The notes beneath the pieces were generated by a model, which was not told the DNA's origin, did no database searches, and saw only the letters and a list, made by a program, of their open reading frames with translations. Below are positions 9,683-17,182 of a stretch of 64,000 bases of DNA, piece after piece; the first letter of the stretch is position 1, and every line of letters starts with the position of its first letter. The position numbers and the translations under genes are program-made. The DNA is from Bacteroidales bacterium UBA2712 (lineage in GTDB: Bacteria; Bacteroidota; Bacteroidia; Bacteroidales; Paludibacteraceae): NCBI GenBank assembly GCA_002354055.1, contig DEKW01000013.1, forward strand, positions 167,578 to 231,577, read 5' to 3'.

Positions 9683-10981
9683 ATGAAAAACAGATCACTA
9701 CAAATCCGCCTCATCGTCATGAACTTCCTGGAGTTCGCTGTCTGGGGCGCGTACTTAACCTCAATGGGAACATACCTCTTCAAACAAGGTATGGGTCAGC
9801 ACATCGGTTGGTTCTACTCTATCCAAGGTATCGTCAGCCTTTTCATGCCTGCCTTAATGGGTATCGTGGCGGATCGCTGGATTCAGGCGCAGAAGACCCT
9901 CAGTCTCTGCCACGCCTTGGCGGGTCTCTTCATGTGTGCCGCAGGCCTATATGCTTATACGGCAGCAGATGTGCAGTTTGCTACCCTCTTCTCGCTCTAC
10001 ACCATCTCCGTGGCATTCTTCATGCCGACCATCGCGCTTACTAACTCCGTGGCTTTCAATGCCTTAGTAAAAGCCGGAATGGATACCGTGAAGGACTTTC
10101 CACCGATTCGTGTGTTTGGTACGGTGGGCTTCATCGCGACTATGTGGTGTATTGACCTGCTCGGCTTCCAAGCTACCCCGTGGCAGTTTGTCGTTTCCGG
10201 CGGTCTGAGCCTCTTGTTAGCCGCATATTCGCTCACGCTTCCGGCTTGTGAAATCAATAAGACAGAAGGATCGGTCGATCTCGTAGAGGCACTCGGACTC
10301 AAAGCTTTTGCACTCTTCAAACAAAAGAAGATGGCGCTCTTCTTCATCTTCTCAATGATGCTCGGAATGTGTCTGCAAGTGACGAATAGTTATGCAAACC
10401 CCTTCATTACCTCGTTTGGCGCGATTGAAGAATTTGCTAACACCTTTGGTGTACAGCACGCGAATATCCTTATCTCCATCAGCCAGATTTGCGAAGCGCT
10501 TTGTATCCTCGCCATTCCGTTCTTCCTCAAACGCTTCGGAATCAAGAATGTCATGCTAATGGCGATGTTCGCGTGGGTATTCCGTTTTGGTTTCTTCGGA
10601 GCCGGCGACCCCGGTTTCCCCGGAGTCATCCTCTTCATCCTCAGCTGCATCGTTTACGGCTTTGCCTTTGATTTCTTCAATATCTCCGGTGCGCTCTACG
10701 TCGATCAGGAGACCGAAGAAGCACAGCGTTCGTCCGCACAAGGACTCTTTATGATGATGACCAACGGTTTCGGAGCTACTATCGGTACGCTCTCTGCACA
10801 AGCGATTGTCAATAAACTCGTTATGGCAGAGGAAGTCACTTCGCAAGGACCGCTCGCTGTTTGGGATGGTTGGAAGCAAGCATGGTATATTTTCGCAGGC
10901 TTTGCACTTGTCGTTGCGATCTCCTTCTGGATCTTCTTCCCGAAAACCCCGATGAACAAGAACCTTGAAGTGAAACACTAA
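9683..10981 (+). CDS. MFS transporter, nucleoside:H+ symporter (NupG/XapB) type
   Basis: 432 residues with about twelve hydrophobic helices. The start (MKNRSLQIRLIVMNFLEFAVWGAYLTS) and the GIVADRW loop after helix 2 match the nucleoside:proton symporter branch of the major facilitator superfamily, which imports nucleosides across the inner membrane. Substrate cannot be read from the sequence. It follows prfC after 49 bases that contain a CCTAGG-ATT-CCTAGG repeat. Confidence 0.8.
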   Translation: MKNRSLQIRLIVMNFLEFAVWGAYLTSMGTYLFKQGMGQHIGWFYSIQGIVSLFMPALMGIVADRWIQAQKTLSLCHALAGLFMCAAGLYAYTAADVQFATLFSLYTISVAFFMPTIALTNSVAFNALVKAGMDTVKDFPPIRVFGTVGFIATMWCIDLLGFQATPWQFVVSGGLSLLLAAYSLTLPACEINKTEGSVDLVEALGLKAFALFKQKKMALFFIFSMMLGMCLQVTNSYANPFITSFGAIEEFANTFGVQHANILISISQICEALCILAIPFFLKRFGIKNVMLMAMFAWVFRFGFFGAGDPGFPGVILFILSCIVYGFAFDFFNISGALYVDQETEEAQRSSAQGLFMMMTNGFGATIGTLSAQAIVNKLVMAEEVTSQGPLAVWDGWKQAWYIFAGFALVVAISFWIFFPKTPMNKNLEVKH

Positions 10982-11033
10982 ATGGCTAAATGACCAAATA
11001 AATGGTACCTGGTAAATGACCAAATGGTAAATG
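10982..11033. repeat. Short tandem array (AAATGRY-type units) ending in the gldF start codon
   Basis: Imperfect 7-8 bp units of the kind AAATGAC/CAAATGG/TAAATG begin right after the MFS stop codon and run into the ATG of the next gene. About 24 bases of it recur nearly unchanged at 57833-57860. Confidence 0.65.
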
Positions 11034-11696
11034 TATAAGAAGGAACTTCGATATTATTTCTCAACGCCGATTGCGTACATCGTCATAGGCTTGTATCAAT
11101 TGGCGATCAGCCTTTTCCTCTGGGTGATCCCGGGTCAATGGAATATCATTGATTCCGGGTACGCCCAAGTGGACGGACTCTTCCAATTATCGCCATGGCT
11201 CTTCATGTTGCTCTGTCCTGCATTAACCATGCGTCTTCTCTCCGAAGAACGTCAATCAGGCATCTGGGATCTTATTCGCACCAAACCCGTCTCGCTTACA
11301 CGTATTATGCTCGGTAAGTATTTTGCGGCATGGACATTAGTTCTGATCGGCCTGTTACCTTGTTTCGTTCACTATTTTGTAGTGGCATATATGGCAGAAC
11401 CGATGGGTAACTTGGACAGCGGTGCCTTCTTGGGTTCGTTCATAGGCTTGATCCTTTTGTCGGGTACATTTATGGCGATCGGTCTGCTCTGCGCTACGTT
11501 CAGCAAAAGCCAGATTGTTTGTTTTATCTCCGGTGCACTAAGCTGCTTCATCCTATATTGGGTGTTGTTGCAGGACCACTACTCTGCCCTTTCCCGTGGA
11601 GTCTTAGACCTGCGTGACGTAGTCTTCTTTGTCACCATAGCTATTATTGCTATCATAGCAGCCATATTTACCATAGATGGTCTCACCCGCAAATGA
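11031..11696 (+). CDS. gldF: GldF-like ABC transporter permease
   Basis: 221 residues with six predicted membrane helices, starting MYKKELRYYFSTPIAYIVIG as in GldF, the permease of the GldAFG ABC transporter linked to gliding/T9SS in Bacteroidetes. The cytoplasmic segment RLLSEERQSGIWDLIRTKPVS before helix 3 is typical of ABC-2 permeases. In most genomes gldG follows at once; here the next gene is a phosphoesterase, and neither gldG nor the ATPase gldA is in the window. It may serve a non-gliding ABC system. The start ATG lies in the upstream tandem array and the last codons (Arg-Lys-TGA) begin another one. Confidence 0.8.
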   Translation: MYKKELRYYFSTPIAYIVIGLYQLAISLFLWVIPGQWNIIDSGYAQVDGLFQLSPWLFMLLCPALTMRLLSEERQSGIWDLIRTKPVSLTRIMLGKYFAAWTLVLIGLLPCFVHYFVVAYMAEPMGNLDSGAFLGSFIGLILLSGTFMAIGLLCATFSKSQIVCFISGALSCFILYWVLLQDHYSALSRGVLDLRDVVFFVTIAIIAIIAAIFTIDGLTRK

Positions 11697-11722
11697 GAAA
11701 ATGTATAAATGAGAAAATGACA
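11690..11722. repeat. Tandem array across the gldF/phosphoesterase junction
   Basis: Units of the type AAATGAG / AAAATGT / AAATGAG start at the gldF stop codon (CGC AAA TGA) and end at the next ATG. The recN 3' end at 43822-43860 carries the same CGCAAATGAGAAA beginning. Confidence 0.55.
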
Positions 11723-12270
11723 TGACTCGCATCGGACTTCTTTCGGACACACATGGTCTTTTAGACCGCCGCATCTTTGAGCATTTCAAGGATGTCGATG
11801 AGATATGGCATGCCGGCGATATCGGTTCCGCGGAAGTATTGCAAGCCCTGCGGGAGTTCAAACCCACGCGTGCGGTGTATGGAAATATGGATTCCGGCGA
11901 TGTGCGCTACTCCCTTCCGGAGTTCTACCGTTTCCGAGTAGAAGAGGTAAACGTCCTTATGACGCATATTGGCGGCTATCCCGGCAAATACAACCCCTGG
12001 CTCATTCCCTGGTTCCGCAAAAGCCTCGAAGCCAAAAATGCTCTAATACCCAATGATCAATCACCAATCAACAATAACATCATCGATCTCTTCGTTTGTG
12101 GGCACAGCCATATATTAAAAGTCCAATACGATAACCAATTTAAGTTCCTTACCATGAATCCGGGGGCTGCAGGAAAACAAGGATGGCAACCCTGCCAGAC
12201 ACTTTTGAGGTTCACTATCGATGGATCAAAGATTGACAATTTGGAAGTAATTGAGCTGGAAAGATTGTGA
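11722..12270 (+). CDS. YfcE/MJ0936-family metallophosphoesterase
   Basis: 182-residue calcineurin-like phosphoesterase. Metal-binding motifs are in order: SDTHG (about residue 8), HAGDIGS (about 31), GNMDSG (about 54), THIGG (about 80) and CGHSH (about 131), then NPGAAGK. The family hydrolyses phosphodiesters; the physiological substrate is unknown. Residues about 110-120 are encoded by four tandem heptamers (CAATGAT, CAATCAC, CAATCAA, CAATAAC at 12051-12078) that appear to lengthen the loop before the GHSH motif. The two 3' hairpins after position 12495 are too far away to be its dedicated terminator with certainty. Confidence 0.88.
   Translation: MTRIGLLSDTHGLLDRRIFEHFKDVDEIWHAGDIGSAEVLQALREFKPTRAVYGNMDSGDVRYSLPEFYRFRVEEVNVLMTHIGGYPGKYNPWLIPWFRKSLEAKNALIPNDQSPINNNIIDLFVCGHSHILKVQYDNQFKFLTMNPGAAGKQGWQPCQTLLRFTIDGSKIDNLEVIELERL
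12051..12078. repeat. In-frame heptamer array inside the phosphoesterase gene
   Basis: Four contiguous 7 bp units with invariant CAAT, encoding an Asn/Asp/Pro-rich loop just before the last metal-binding motif. Confidence 0.75.
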
Positions 12271-12347
12271 TTTACCCCATAAATAGTGCAAAAAATGTTA
12301 AAAAATTGAGATTTTTGGTGGAATATGTTGTAAAACATAAAAAAAGA

Positions 12348-12379
12348 TTTGGTCATATCAAAAAAAAGCAGTACTTTTG
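12348..12379 (+). promoter_or_regulatory. Promoter of a short transcript
   Basis: -33 TTTG (12348-12351), a 20-base spacer with CATATC and an A8 tract then GCAG, and -7 TACTTTTG (12372-12379). It fits the window's extended consensus very well and points into a region with no long gene. Confidence 0.75.
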
Positions 12380-12393
12380 CATCGGATTTGAAA

Positions 12394-12513
12394 ATGACAA
12401 CTACAGTTAGCAAAATGGGGGTTGTTATTGAGAGTCCAAAGACGAACAAGACCAATCTTTTTTGTACCTTAAATAAACAGACTAATACCTTAGAAAAACA
12501 GACGTCGCGATGA
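12394..12513 (+). CDS. Possible 39-residue small protein or leader peptide
   Basis: An ATG lies 14 bases after the -7 box, the near-leaderless distance seen for the polyphosphate polymerase and Y1 transposase genes. The ORF (MTTTVSKMGVVIESPKTNKT and 19 more residues, rich in Thr, Asn and Lys) ends at a TGA inside the loop-proximal part of the terminator hairpin 12495-12523. No homologue is recognised and no conserved motif is visible. Alternatives are a non-coding RNA or an attenuation leader. The precise promoter-ORF-terminator packing is the only support. Confidence 0.35.
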   Translation: MTTTVSKMGVVIESPKTNKTNLFCTLNKQTNTLEKQTSR

Positions 12514-12530
12514 CGGCTGTTTTCGCTTTT
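12495..12530 (+). terminator. Intrinsic terminator of the short transcript
   Basis: AAAACAG (12495-12501) pairs with CTGTTTT (12517-12523), with an inner CGTC/GACG stem and a GCGAT loop, followed by CGCTTTT. Confidence 0.6.
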
Positions 12531-12551
12531 AAAAGGACCTCTTAACTATAT

Positions 12552-12586
12552 AAAATCCCGCCTACTCTCTCGAGTCGCGGGATTTT
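12552..12586. terminator. Second hairpin with 10 bp stem
   Basis: AAAATCCCGC (12552-12561) pairs with GCGGGATTTT (12577-12586) around a 15-base loop. A/T ends on both sides allow termination in either direction. Confidence 0.6.
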
Positions 12587-12719
12587 CGTTGTTTTAATCC
12601 TTTTTGGGTACGTATTGGGTAGTACAATGACTAACGAATATCCAACGAATCACTAACTAATCACTAACGATTGGATGCTTGTGCGGCTTTCTTATGTAAA
12701 AAAATGCACTGGCGAAAGT

Positions 12720-12749
12720 GGCGATATTGGCGATACCGCCAATATCGCC
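12720..12749. repeat. Perfect 13 bp-arm palindrome
   Basis: GGCGATATTGGCG (12720-12732), loop ATAC, CGCCAATATCGCC (12737-12749). A-tracts and T-tracts lie on the outer sides. It is in no gene; it could be a bidirectional terminator or a REP-like element. Confidence 0.7.
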
Positions 12750-12801
12750 ATGCAAATTTTTATATGGGGCTGACGCTCCTTGTCGGGGATGTAATCTTAG
12801 G

Positions 12802-12919
12802 CGCGCATAGATGCGCGGGCATAGACGCTAAAAATGGGCTCGCGGGAGTAGCCGCGAGGGTTAGACCGGAGTGAGAAGTTTGTATCTTTTTTGCTTGGTT
12901 TTTTGAGAAAAAGATACAA
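12802..12919. repeat. Cluster of three further inverted repeats
   Basis: CGCGCAT-AG-ATGCGCG (12802-12817); CTCGCGG-6-CCGCGAG (12839-12858); and TTGTATCTTTTT (12880-12891) facing AAAAAGATACAA (12908-12919). Nothing coding is seen between 12590 and 12940. The last pair may terminate the minus-strand polysaccharide genes. Confidence 0.6.
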
Positions 12920-12939
12920 GTTGTAAAGGAAAAAGGGAA

Positions 12940-13158
12940 CTATTCAATCAAAGCACGTTCTTCTTTGTGGAGGCGGAGGCGCTCCTTGCGGTTATGATTC
13001 ATCGTCTGGTAATAAGCAAAACCAGCCATTGGGTGACGCATTTCTGCATATGCCTTGTCATCGATGCGTTCAAACTCTGCGTTTTCATTTGCTCGAATTT
13101 TGAGTTCACGGCTCCAAAATTGGATGTCAGAGATTAGGCGTTTAGTGTATTTAAACAT
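12940..13158 (-). CDS. Small basic/acidic hypothetical protein
   Basis: 72 residues, highly charged, with no signal peptide or membrane segment; sequence starts MFKYTKRLISDIQFWSRELK and ends in an Arg/Lys/Glu-rich helix. It begins 2 bases after the glycosyltransferase stop, so it would be co-transcribed and possibly coupled. No family is recognised. Reality as a gene rests on the tight spacing and reasonable codon use. Confidence 0.5.
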   Translation of the reverse strand: MFKYTKRLISDIQFWSRELKIRANENAEFERIDDKAYAEMRHPMAGFAYYQTMNHNRKERLRLHKEERALIE

Positions 13159-13160
13159 AG

Positions 13161-14318
13161 TTATACCTCTTTATAAAGTATACTTATTTGGTCAGCAATC
13201 TTATCCCAATCGTATATCTGAGCTACTTCTTTCGCACATTGCGAGAATGTATGCCACATCTTTTCGTCAGTTAGAATCTGCTCCACACATTCCGCCATAG
13301 ATAATGTGTCTCCAAACTCGCATAGGAAGCCGACTTTACCATTTTCTACTACATCTGGAATCCCCCCAACTTTAGTTGCTACAACCGGCATGCCAGTTGC
13401 CATTGCTTCTGCAAAAACTATACCTTGTGATTCTTCTTGTGAATGTAAAACAAACAACTTTGCAGATTTATATGCCATAAACACATCTTCTTGGCTCACA
13501 TTAGTTTCTAATGTAATATCTGTACAATATGGGCTTTTCTGAATAGTTTTGGTTAATTTATCATAATAGTTACTATCAACCAAAGAACCAAGAATGCGTA
13601 ATTTCGCATATATACCTCGATCACGTAAGGTATTAAATATCTTAACTGTGTAGAGATGTCCCTTTCGCGGCGATATTGAGCCGACAGAAAGAATGGTATT
13701 GCTTTCCTCAGCGCATGAAAGATCATAGTAAGCAGCACTAATACCTTGCGGGATAACATGTATCTCCGGCAATTGAGTCAATTTGCCTTTCTGCCGGTAT
13801 TGGGTCAACATCTGCTCCACATAAGGTGTATCTACAATAATGCGTGAAGCACGATTGAGCACATCCATCTCAGAACGGGTTTGCACGATGTACTGATATA
13901 GATGTTTCAAGGAAAATTTACGACGTAACGCTTGCTTTTTCTCTTCATGCAGCAATCCATGCACTGTCAAAACAACAGGTATGCCGTAGTTCTGTGCTGC
14001 CTCATAGATAGTCCCGCTCAACTTCCCTGTTCCGTGAACATGAACCGCATTTGGATGAAGGGCCACAATATCGCGGAATATCTCTTTGCCACGTTGCATA
14101 GCATCCTCGTTATGCTTACCCGTATTGGCATAACGATGGATAGTCAGCAAGCCCAATCTTTCGCTGGCATCTTTTCCTCCGATTCGAGGATAATCAAATA
14201 CATCAACGGTGTGCCCTGCGCGCACTAAAGCTTGCGTCAATCCATACACTGATGACTCAACTCCTCCGTGAATACAATCCGCAGACAACGGATAACTTCC
14301 TACTTGAATGATATTCAT
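13161..14318 (-). CDS. Glycosyltransferase family 4
   Basis: 385-residue GT-B retaining glycosyltransferase. The N-terminal domain has the GGVESSVYGLTQALVRAGH acceptor-side loop (about residues 18-36) and the C-terminal domain the Glycos_transf_1 signatures ISPRKGHLY (about 223) and ESQGIVFAEAMATGMPVVAT (about 295-315), with the E-x7-E nucleotide-sugar-binding pattern. It likely adds a hexose to a surface polysaccharide at the cytoplasmic face. Donor and acceptor are unknown. It overlaps the GT2 gene upstream by 4 bases, and base composition is more AT-rich than the flanking housekeeping genes, as is common in polysaccharide loci. Confidence 0.88.
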   Translation of the reverse strand: MNIIQVGSYPLSADCIHGGVESSVYGLTQALVRAGHTVDVFDYPRIGGKDASERLGLLTIHRYANTGKHNEDAMQRGKEIFRDIVALHPNAVHVHGTGKLSGTIYEAAQNYGIPVVLTVHGLLHEEKKQALRRKFSLKHLYQYIVQTRSEMDVLNRASRIIVDTPYVEQMLTQYRQKGKLTQLPEIHVIPQGISAAYYDLSCAEESNTILSVGSISPRKGHLYTVKIFNTLRDRGIYAKLRILGSLVDSNYYDKLTKTIQKSPYCTDITLETNVSQEDVFMAYKSAKLFVLHSQEESQGIVFAEAMATGMPVVATKVGGIPDVVENGKVGFLCEFGDTLSMAECVEQILTDEKMWHTFSQCAKEVAQIYDWDKIADQISILYKEV

Positions 14319-15313
14319 GATTTCTTTATCTTTCTTTTAATATTTCGCAAGTTAACATATACAAATGAAGCCATTCGCAATACGCATATATTGCTCAATA
14401 CCAATCTTGCTTGATAATCTCCATGCTGATGAATAAACTTAAATAGAGAAGGATTGTTTCTAAGCATACTCAAAAGTTTTTTTTGCTCATCTTTAGGTAA
14501 TCGCATCACACCACGTATGGATGTGTTTATTCTCCATGGTACACACTCTGCAATCTCTGGCTTCCACTGTGGTTTTATTTGCGGAACTATTCCGTGAATC
14601 GCTTGAGCTAATACATAACTCATGTCATAGACTTTCTGAGCAGTGGCAGCGGACTTGGTGTCCGACGACATATTGTCAACACGATAGAAATGGAAAAACT
14701 CGTCCACATTCATTATACGCTGACATACATTGACGGCCAAAATCGTATGGATTACATCTCCGCCATAGAGATCATTAAACCACAATCCGTTCTCAATTAG
14801 GAACTCCCTTTTATAAATTCTGTTCCATGGGAAGGTAATCTCTATGCATTGCTGTTTTTCCGATATGAGTTCTTCCTCAGGGCCTGTAATGACATCTGTA
14901 GGAACAAGGCGGCGCATGATGTTTCCAAAATTGTCTTGAATGTTGAAATGTAGAATCTCAAGATCATTTTTCTCACATAAATCAAGTACATGAGCAAGAC
15001 AATTTTCCTGGATATAATCGTCGGTATCAATAAACCAAACGTAACGTCCCTTAGAGGCTCTCAAACCTGTATTCCGGGCTGCGCCTAACTTCTTGTTTAC
15101 ATCATGGCGAATTAGGGTTAGATTTACATGCTTTTGAGCATACTCTAACACCACATCTTCCGAATGGTCAAGGGAGCAATCATTCACACAAATTACTTCG
15201 TATTGTTCCTCTGGGACATCTTGGGAATAAATGCTTTCTAAGCACTTACCAATATAGCGTTCTACGCCATAGAACGGTAATATAAATGATATTCTAATTT
15301 GTTGCTTTTCCAT
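14315..15313 (-). CDS. Glycosyltransferase family 2
   Basis: 332-residue GT-A enzyme. RISFILPFYGVERYIGKCLESI (first strand and helix), VNDCSLDHS near residue 45, KLGAARNTGLRASKGRYVWFIDTDDY with the DxD metal-binding motif near residue 100. The Met at 15313 was chosen over an upstream in-frame Met because it starts the family fold directly. The upstream remnant overlaps its first 20 bases, a native-looking overlap, so this gene was originally downstream of a full glycosyltransferase. Confidence 0.87.
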   Translation of the reverse strand: MEKQQIRISFILPFYGVERYIGKCLESIYSQDVPEEQYEVICVNDCSLDHSEDVVLEYAQKHVNLTLIRHDVNKKLGAARNTGLRASKGRYVWFIDTDDYIQENCLAHVLDLCEKNDLEILHFNIQDNFGNIMRRLVPTDVITGPEEELISEKQQCIEITFPWNRIYKREFLIENGLWFNDLYGGDVIHTILAVNVCQRIMNVDEFFHFYRVDNMSSDTKSAATAQKVYDMSYVLAQAIHGIVPQIKPQWKPEIAECVPWRINTSIRGVMRLPKDEQKKLLSMLRNNPSLFKFIHQHGDYQARLVLSNICVLRMASFVYVNLRNIKRKIKKS

Positions 15314-15716
15314 ATCGTATGCGTCTATAAAGATTACGTATTCCATCAACTGGGAAGCGATGACCAAATATTCGCCAATAAAGTACATACGGAATTGGCA
15401 CGCCTTTCTTCAGTGGCAACTTTCCCATTTTTCGGTACATATCTGGGCGGTGCTCCTTAATATAGGCGTCAAAAGCAGCCATCTCTTTCTGATTAAATGA
15501 ATTTTCCTCTTGCAATGCGAGGCGAGTACGATAAACCTTTATCAACAAGTATTCGATTTGACGTTGCATGGTTACATGCGCAAATCCTTTAGATGGATGT
15601 TTTTCTTCGTTCTCTATCAAACTGCGAGCTATAATCTCATGGTGATTGATAGTCCGCATCATCACTTTTGGATCCATTGTCTGCCCCTCACGTCCGACCA
15701 GCATGGGCGACCCCAT
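15294..15716 (-). pseudogene. 3' remnant of a polysaccharide gene, probably a glycosyltransferase
   Basis: Only a C-terminal region remains: helical basic sequence ending in VLYWRIFGHRFPVDGIRNLYRRI, the kind of tail found on membrane-associated GT2 enzymes. No nucleotide-binding or DxD motif is present. Its apparent start lies inside the truncated glf reading frame and is probably not native. The 3' end still overlaps the next GT2 gene. Assignment to a glycosyltransferase is inference from context. Confidence 0.55.
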
Positions 15717-16207
15717 TGTTTCTCGGTGTACTCTTTGATTAGTTTTTCGTAGATATCGCGACCAACGAGCAGCAAGGCTTGTTCCTCCAGATTGCGAGGC
15801 TCTGATCCGTCAAGCTTGGCGGATACAGCTGCGCGTTGTTCGGCGATTTTCGCTTGTGCTTCTTCGGGAGTATGAACACCCCACATCTGATAGAAGGTGT
15901 TCATGTTGAAGGGCAGGTTGTATAGTTCGCCGTGGTAGTTGGCTAGCGGGCAGTTGGTGTAGCGGTTGAAAGGCACAAGGGCATTGACGAAATCCCACAC
16001 GGCTTTGTTAGCAGTGTGGAAAATATGGGCACCGTACTTGTGGACGTTGATGCCTTCGGTTTTCTCACAATAGACATTGCCGCCGAGTTGCGGACGTTTG
16101 TCGATGACGAGACATGACTTGCCTGCCTGGTGGGCTTTGTAGGCAAAGGTTTCTCCGAACAAGCCGGAACCAACAATAAGAAAATCGTACTTCGGACCTT
16201 TATACAT
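15662..16207 (-). pseudogene. glf: UDP-galactopyranose mutase, truncated at about residue 170
   Basis: The N-terminal half of Glf is intact: FAD-binding YDFLIVGSGLFGETFA (residues 7-22), IDKRPQLGGNVY, HKYGAHIFHT and YTEKQWGRPC. A full Glf continues for about 200 more residues with a KRLP/RFT segment; here the frame runs on for 12 unrelated residues (starting WSDVRGRQ) and stops. The break coincides with the start of a glycosyltransferase remnant in another frame, so a deletion or other rearrangement joined the two genes. The product would lack the substrate-binding and C-terminal FAD contacts and is unlikely to be active. Confidence 0.8.
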
Positions 16208-16460
16208 AAAACGCGGATTTCTTCTCTTGCTTATCCGCCGTTTGTGGTCCTAGGAAAACCAATATATCCGAATAAGCAATGCAGAAACCCACGCTGTGTA
16301 TATGCGTACACACGCGCCTACCTATATAAAGGTAAACGCGGGTGCATAATACACCCCATGAGCATCTACCACTACTTGTTTTTTAGATATATTGACTTTT
16401 TTTGAAATTTCCTAGGTTTCAAACGGTCAAAAACAAGCGTTAGTAAACGCCATTAAATAT

Positions 16461-16506
16461 GTCTGCTCCCTCACCCTGATGTATCATGCAGACACCCCAG
16501 CGTGAG
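16461..16506 (-). promoter_or_regulatory. Structured leader with pseudoknot topology upstream of glf
   Basis: In the transcript starting near 16510, the order is CTCAC, GTCTGC, GTGAG, GCAGAC (plus-strand positions 16502-16506, 16488-16493, 16470-16474, 16461-16466). The pairs interleave, giving an H-type pseudoknot or two exclusive hairpins. A further hairpin GGCGTT-TACT-AACGCT followed by TTTTT comes next. Between 16208 and 16440 nothing coding is seen. No known riboswitch class was recognised. Confidence 0.4.
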
Positions 16507-16516
16507 TTTGCGGGTG

Positions 16517-16561
16517 CAAAATTACACAAAAAAAATGACACTTGCAAATAAAAGTGCCATT
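16517..16561 (-). promoter_or_regulatory. Composite terminator-promoter upstream of glf
   Basis: -33 TTTG (16545-16548), 20-base spacer, -7 TAATTTTG (16517-16524). The -33 box sits in the loop of a hairpin (TGACACTT facing AAGTGCCA on the plus strand) whose T-tract forms the spacer; the hairpin would terminate transcription from 16629. About 50 bases are nearly identical to 17116-17160. Confidence 0.7.
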
Positions 16562-16628
16562 TTTATGGATTTTTGTATTTTTCTCTTCTTTTATGTCCTC
16601 CTGTTTAACGTCAGTGAGTGACGATGGT

Positions 16629-17090
16629 TTATAAGTCTCCGGACCAGCCGTGACCTAAGTCCCAGTGCTCGTCGTAGCGGAATTCAAAATACGGCAGGGC
16701 GAAGTATTTCTCCAACAATGCGGTCAACTCTTCCTCTATGTCCTTAGCCCACTGCCCCACAAAGACCACAAAATGGTCCACAGCCCAAGCTACACGTCCA
16801 CGCGGTACTTGGGTGTAATCGCCACTAAACTTCGTAGGCTCGTGCTTTGCCAGAGCCTTAAAATACTGCTTTTGCCAAACCTGTCTATGCAGCGTCTGGT
16901 AGTTGATGTACGGAAGTCCCTTTTCTGCGGCATCCTCTACCATCTTTGGTGTAAGTTCTTTTTTGTAAACGCCGAAGAAATCGTGTTCCTCCGGGTCATA
17001 CCAGAAGATTCCCACCGCCGGCATGGGCTCATCAAAGGACTTCATATCCTTCATAATGGCTTCTTTTTCGCTATGTGTTAAAGTGGTCAT
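16629..17090 (-). CDS. Conserved Bacteroidetes protein of unknown function
   Basis: 153 residues, soluble, no signal peptide. Recognisable blocks are MPAVGIFWYDPEEHDFFGVY, GLPYINYQTLHRQVW, YTQVPRGRVAW and the C-terminal YDEHWDLGHGWSGDL. I recall similar hypothetical proteins in Bacteroidales but know no function. An in-frame start 69 bases upstream would lie inside the promoter, so the Met at 17090 is preferred. It is flanked on both sides by the composite terminator-promoter elements and is therefore probably a monocistronic unit. Confidence 0.75.
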   Translation of the reverse strand: MTTLTHSEKEAIMKDMKSFDEPMPAVGIFWYDPEEHDFFGVYKKELTPKMVEDAAEKGLPYINYQTLHRQVWQKQYFKALAKHEPTKFSGDYTQVPRGRVAWAVDHFVVFVGQWAKDIEEELTALLEKYFALPYFEFRYDEHWDLGHGWSGDL

Positions 17091-17115
17091 ATCGCTATCT
17101 AAACCTTTGCGGCTG

Positions 17116-17161
17116 CAAAGGTACACAAAAAAAATGACACTTGCAAATATAAGTGCCATTT
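17116..17161 (-). promoter_or_regulatory. Composite terminator-promoter of the 16629 gene
   Basis: -33 TTTG (17144-17147), 20 bases, -7 TACCTTTG (17116-17123). The same hairpin-plus-T-tract arrangement terminates the upstream M3 peptidase gene. The -7 box is half of an 8 bp inverted repeat, ACCTTTGC (17103-17110) facing GCAAAGGT (17115-17122). Confidence 0.75.
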
Positions 17162-17182
17162 TTTTGTATTTTTGTATTTTCT

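Noticed and set aside
12671..12874. 67-codon frame in the palindrome region
   Set aside because: It is composed of the palindromes themselves, with no promoter-to-start logic.
16461..16506. Known riboswitch (TPP, cobalamin, SAM)
   Set aside because: None of the conserved core motifs of these classes could be found.
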